From: CAINVV01 sp037140615
GTDB lineage: Bacteria; Bacteroidota; Bacteroidia; Bacteroidales; Prolixibacteraceae
Assembly (NCBI GenBank): GCA_037140615.1
Contig: JBAXED010000159.1
Coordinates: 1 to 6,633, forward strand
Length of the DNA: 6,633 bases
Direction of reading: 5' to 3'
Shown here piece after piece: positions 5,837-6,633 of the stretch. Positions within the stretch are counted from its first letter, which is position 1, and each line of letters starts with the position of its first letter. The translations under genes were made by a program, and so were the position numbers. The notes beneath the pieces are model-generated. The model saw only the letters and a program-made list of their open reading frames with translations. It made no database searches and was not told the origin of the DNA.

Positions 5837-6547
5837 TTTTAAGCATTCCCTGTATCTCTTAATCGTCTCCTCCAACCCTAAATAAAGTGCATCCGCAATC
5901 AGTGCATGCCCAATAGAGACCTCCTGCAGATTGGGGATATGCTGATCGAAATAGCGAAGGTTTTCTAAACTTAAGTCATGGCCGGCGTTGAGGCCCAAAC
6001 CGCATTTCGCTGCTGCCTGCGCGGCAACGACAAAAGGACGAACGGCTTTCTCGGGATTGTCAGGAAAGTCAGTAGCGTAAGGTTCCGTGTAGAGTTCAAC
6101 CCTGTCTGCACCTAGCGCGGCGGCCCCTTCAATCATTTTAGGATCCGTTCCGACAAATAGGGAGACCCGGATTCCGGCTTGCTTAAATTGCCCTACCACC
6201 TCTTTCAAAAAGGCAGCATTTTTAATGGTATCCCATCCAGCGTTGGAGGTTATGGCATCAGGTGAATCGGGGACCAGCGTGACCTGCTCGGGATGAACCT
6301 CCAGCACCAACCCGATAAACCTTGGATCAGGATACCCTTCAATATTAAATTCTGTCGTAACCAATGGCCGTAATTCATGGGCATCCGCATAGCGTATGTG
6401 TCTTTCGTCGGGACGGGGATGAACAGTGATTCCTTCCGCTCCAAATAACTGACACCTGATCGCAGCCTCCGTGACGCTGGGCATCACGCCACCCCTGCTG
6501 TTTCGCAGTGTCGCAATTTTATTTATATTTACGCTTAATCGTGTCAT
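5822..6547 (-). CDS. pdxJ: Pyridoxine 5'-phosphate synthase PdxJ
   Basis: PdxJ condenses 3-amino-2-oxopropyl phosphate (1-amino-acetone 3-phosphate) with 1-deoxy-D-xylulose 5-phosphate to make pyridoxine 5'-phosphate in the DXP-dependent vitamin B6 pathway. The cytoplasmic TIM-barrel protein is 241 residues from the chosen start, normal for the family. Active-site residues line up with the well-studied E. coli enzyme: Asn7 (SVNINKIATLRN), Arg18, His43 and Arg45 (HPRPDERHI), Glu70 (FNIEGYP), Glu151 (VELYTEP), His190 (NAGHDL) and His214 (SIGHALI). I chose ATG at 6547-6545 because AAGGA lies five bases before it and the family starts M-(T)-x-LSVNI. A start at 6559 would add four residues (MQGK) and put that ribosome site inside the gene. 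The last residues KAKG and the stop are encoded in the right arm of repeat copy B. Identity is near certain. Confidence 0.97.
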   Translation of the reverse strand: MTRLSVNINKIATLRNSRGGVMPSVTEAAIRCQLFGAEGITVHPRPDERHIRYADAHELRPLVTTEFNIEGYPDPRFIGLVLEVHPEQVTLVPDSPDAITSNAGWDTIKNAAFLKEVVGQFKQAGIRVSLFVGTDPKMIEGAAALGADRVELYTEPYATDFPDNPEKAVRPFVVAAQAAAKCGLGLNAGHDLSLENLRYFDQHIPNLQEVSIGHALIADALYLGLEETIKRYRECLKKAKG

Positions 6548-6551
6548 TTTT

Positions 6552-6556
6552 CCTTG
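6552..6556 (-). promoter_or_regulatory. Ribosome binding site deciding the pdxJ start
   Basis: On the minus strand the sequence reads GCAAGGAAAA then ATG (6547-6545). The AAGGA at 6556-6552 is well placed for the inner ATG, and too far downstream to serve the ATG at 6559. This supports the shorter PdxJ. Strong Shine-Dalgarno sites are not universal in Bacteroidota, so the longer form cannot be excluded. Confidence 0.5.
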
Positions 6557-6601
6557 CAATTAATTAGGTTTGCAATTTACGAAATGATTCGCATTCAAAA
6601 A

Positions 6602-6609
6602 CAAACTTA
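6602..6609 (-). promoter_or_regulatory. Possible -7 box of the pdxJ promoter
   Basis: The minus strand reads TAAGTTTG at 6609-6602, an exact TAnnTTTG match, which would place the transcription start near 6597 and give a leader of about 50 bases to the pdxJ start. No TTTG is seen at the expected -33 distance (the window ends there), so this is weak. Confidence 0.28.
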
Positions 6610-6618
6610 CTTTTGGTT

Positions 6619-6633
6619 ATGATCGCTGAAGCC
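6619..6633 (+). CDS. Possible first five codons of a divergent gene cut by the window edge
   Basis: ATG ATC GCT GAA GCC (MIAEA) opens at 6619 and runs off the right edge, divergent from pdxJ. From memory of Bacteroidota gene order, pdxJ often sits back-to-back with a CBS-domain protein gene and NAD kinase, and MIAEA would suit the start of the CBS-domain protein. Five codons cannot establish this; it could equally be non-coding. Confidence 0.25.

Noticed and set aside
5835..5840. T-run after the right arm of copy B as an intrinsic terminator on the plus strand
   Set aside because: No plus-strand gene leads into it, and these bases are the Lys codons at the end of pdxJ.

Overview
The window reads as chromosomal DNA of a member of the Bacteroidota, probably of the Bacteroidales/Marinilabiliales kind. 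Three things support this: a promoter of the Bacteroidota type (TTTG, 21 bases, TAnnTTTG) ahead of the sulfatase gene, mostly weak or absent Shine-Dalgarno sequences, and a PdxJ with the HPRPDERHI / NIEGYP signature that I associate with this phylum. The genus cannot be read from the sequence.

Layout. On the minus strand, 1-1020 holds the first 340 codons of a CheB-CheR type chemotaxis/signalling fusion that runs off the left edge. A 285-base divergent intergenic region follows. A plus-strand gene set, probably one operon, covers 1306-4666: a secreted serine-type sulfatase, an SDR oxidoreductase overlapping it by 4 bases (ATGA), and a two-domain VOC (glyoxalase/dioxygenase fold) protein 17 bases further on. 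Two minus-strand genes face it: an alpha/beta hydrolase of the YbfF type (4840-5643) and pdxJ for vitamin B6 synthesis (5822-6547). At the right edge, ATG ATC GCT GAA GCC (6619-6633) may be the start of a divergent gene.

The most unusual content is a pair of related repeat elements, at about 4661-4855 and 5661-5836, lying in the same orientation and bracketing the hydrolase gene. Each has outer arms built of 7-base units (AGGCTAA/AGGTTAA on the left, TTTAGCC/TTTAACC on the right) that are inverted repeats of each other, around a related core of about 92-100 bases. In the first copy the 32-base arms pair at every position with one G.U wobble. In the second the inner stem shows a compensated base pair (T-A in one copy, G-C in the other). 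The stop codons of three genes lie inside these repeats. The hydrolase and PdxJ both end in the residues Lys-Ala-Lys-Gly-stop, encoded at the same place in the right arm.

Functionally, the sulfatase would remove sulfate from an exported or external substrate after serine-to-formylglycine maturation, and the SDR and VOC proteins may process a product or related small molecule. That link is inferred from gene order only. The hydrolase and PdxJ are housekeeping-type genes with no clear connection to that operon.
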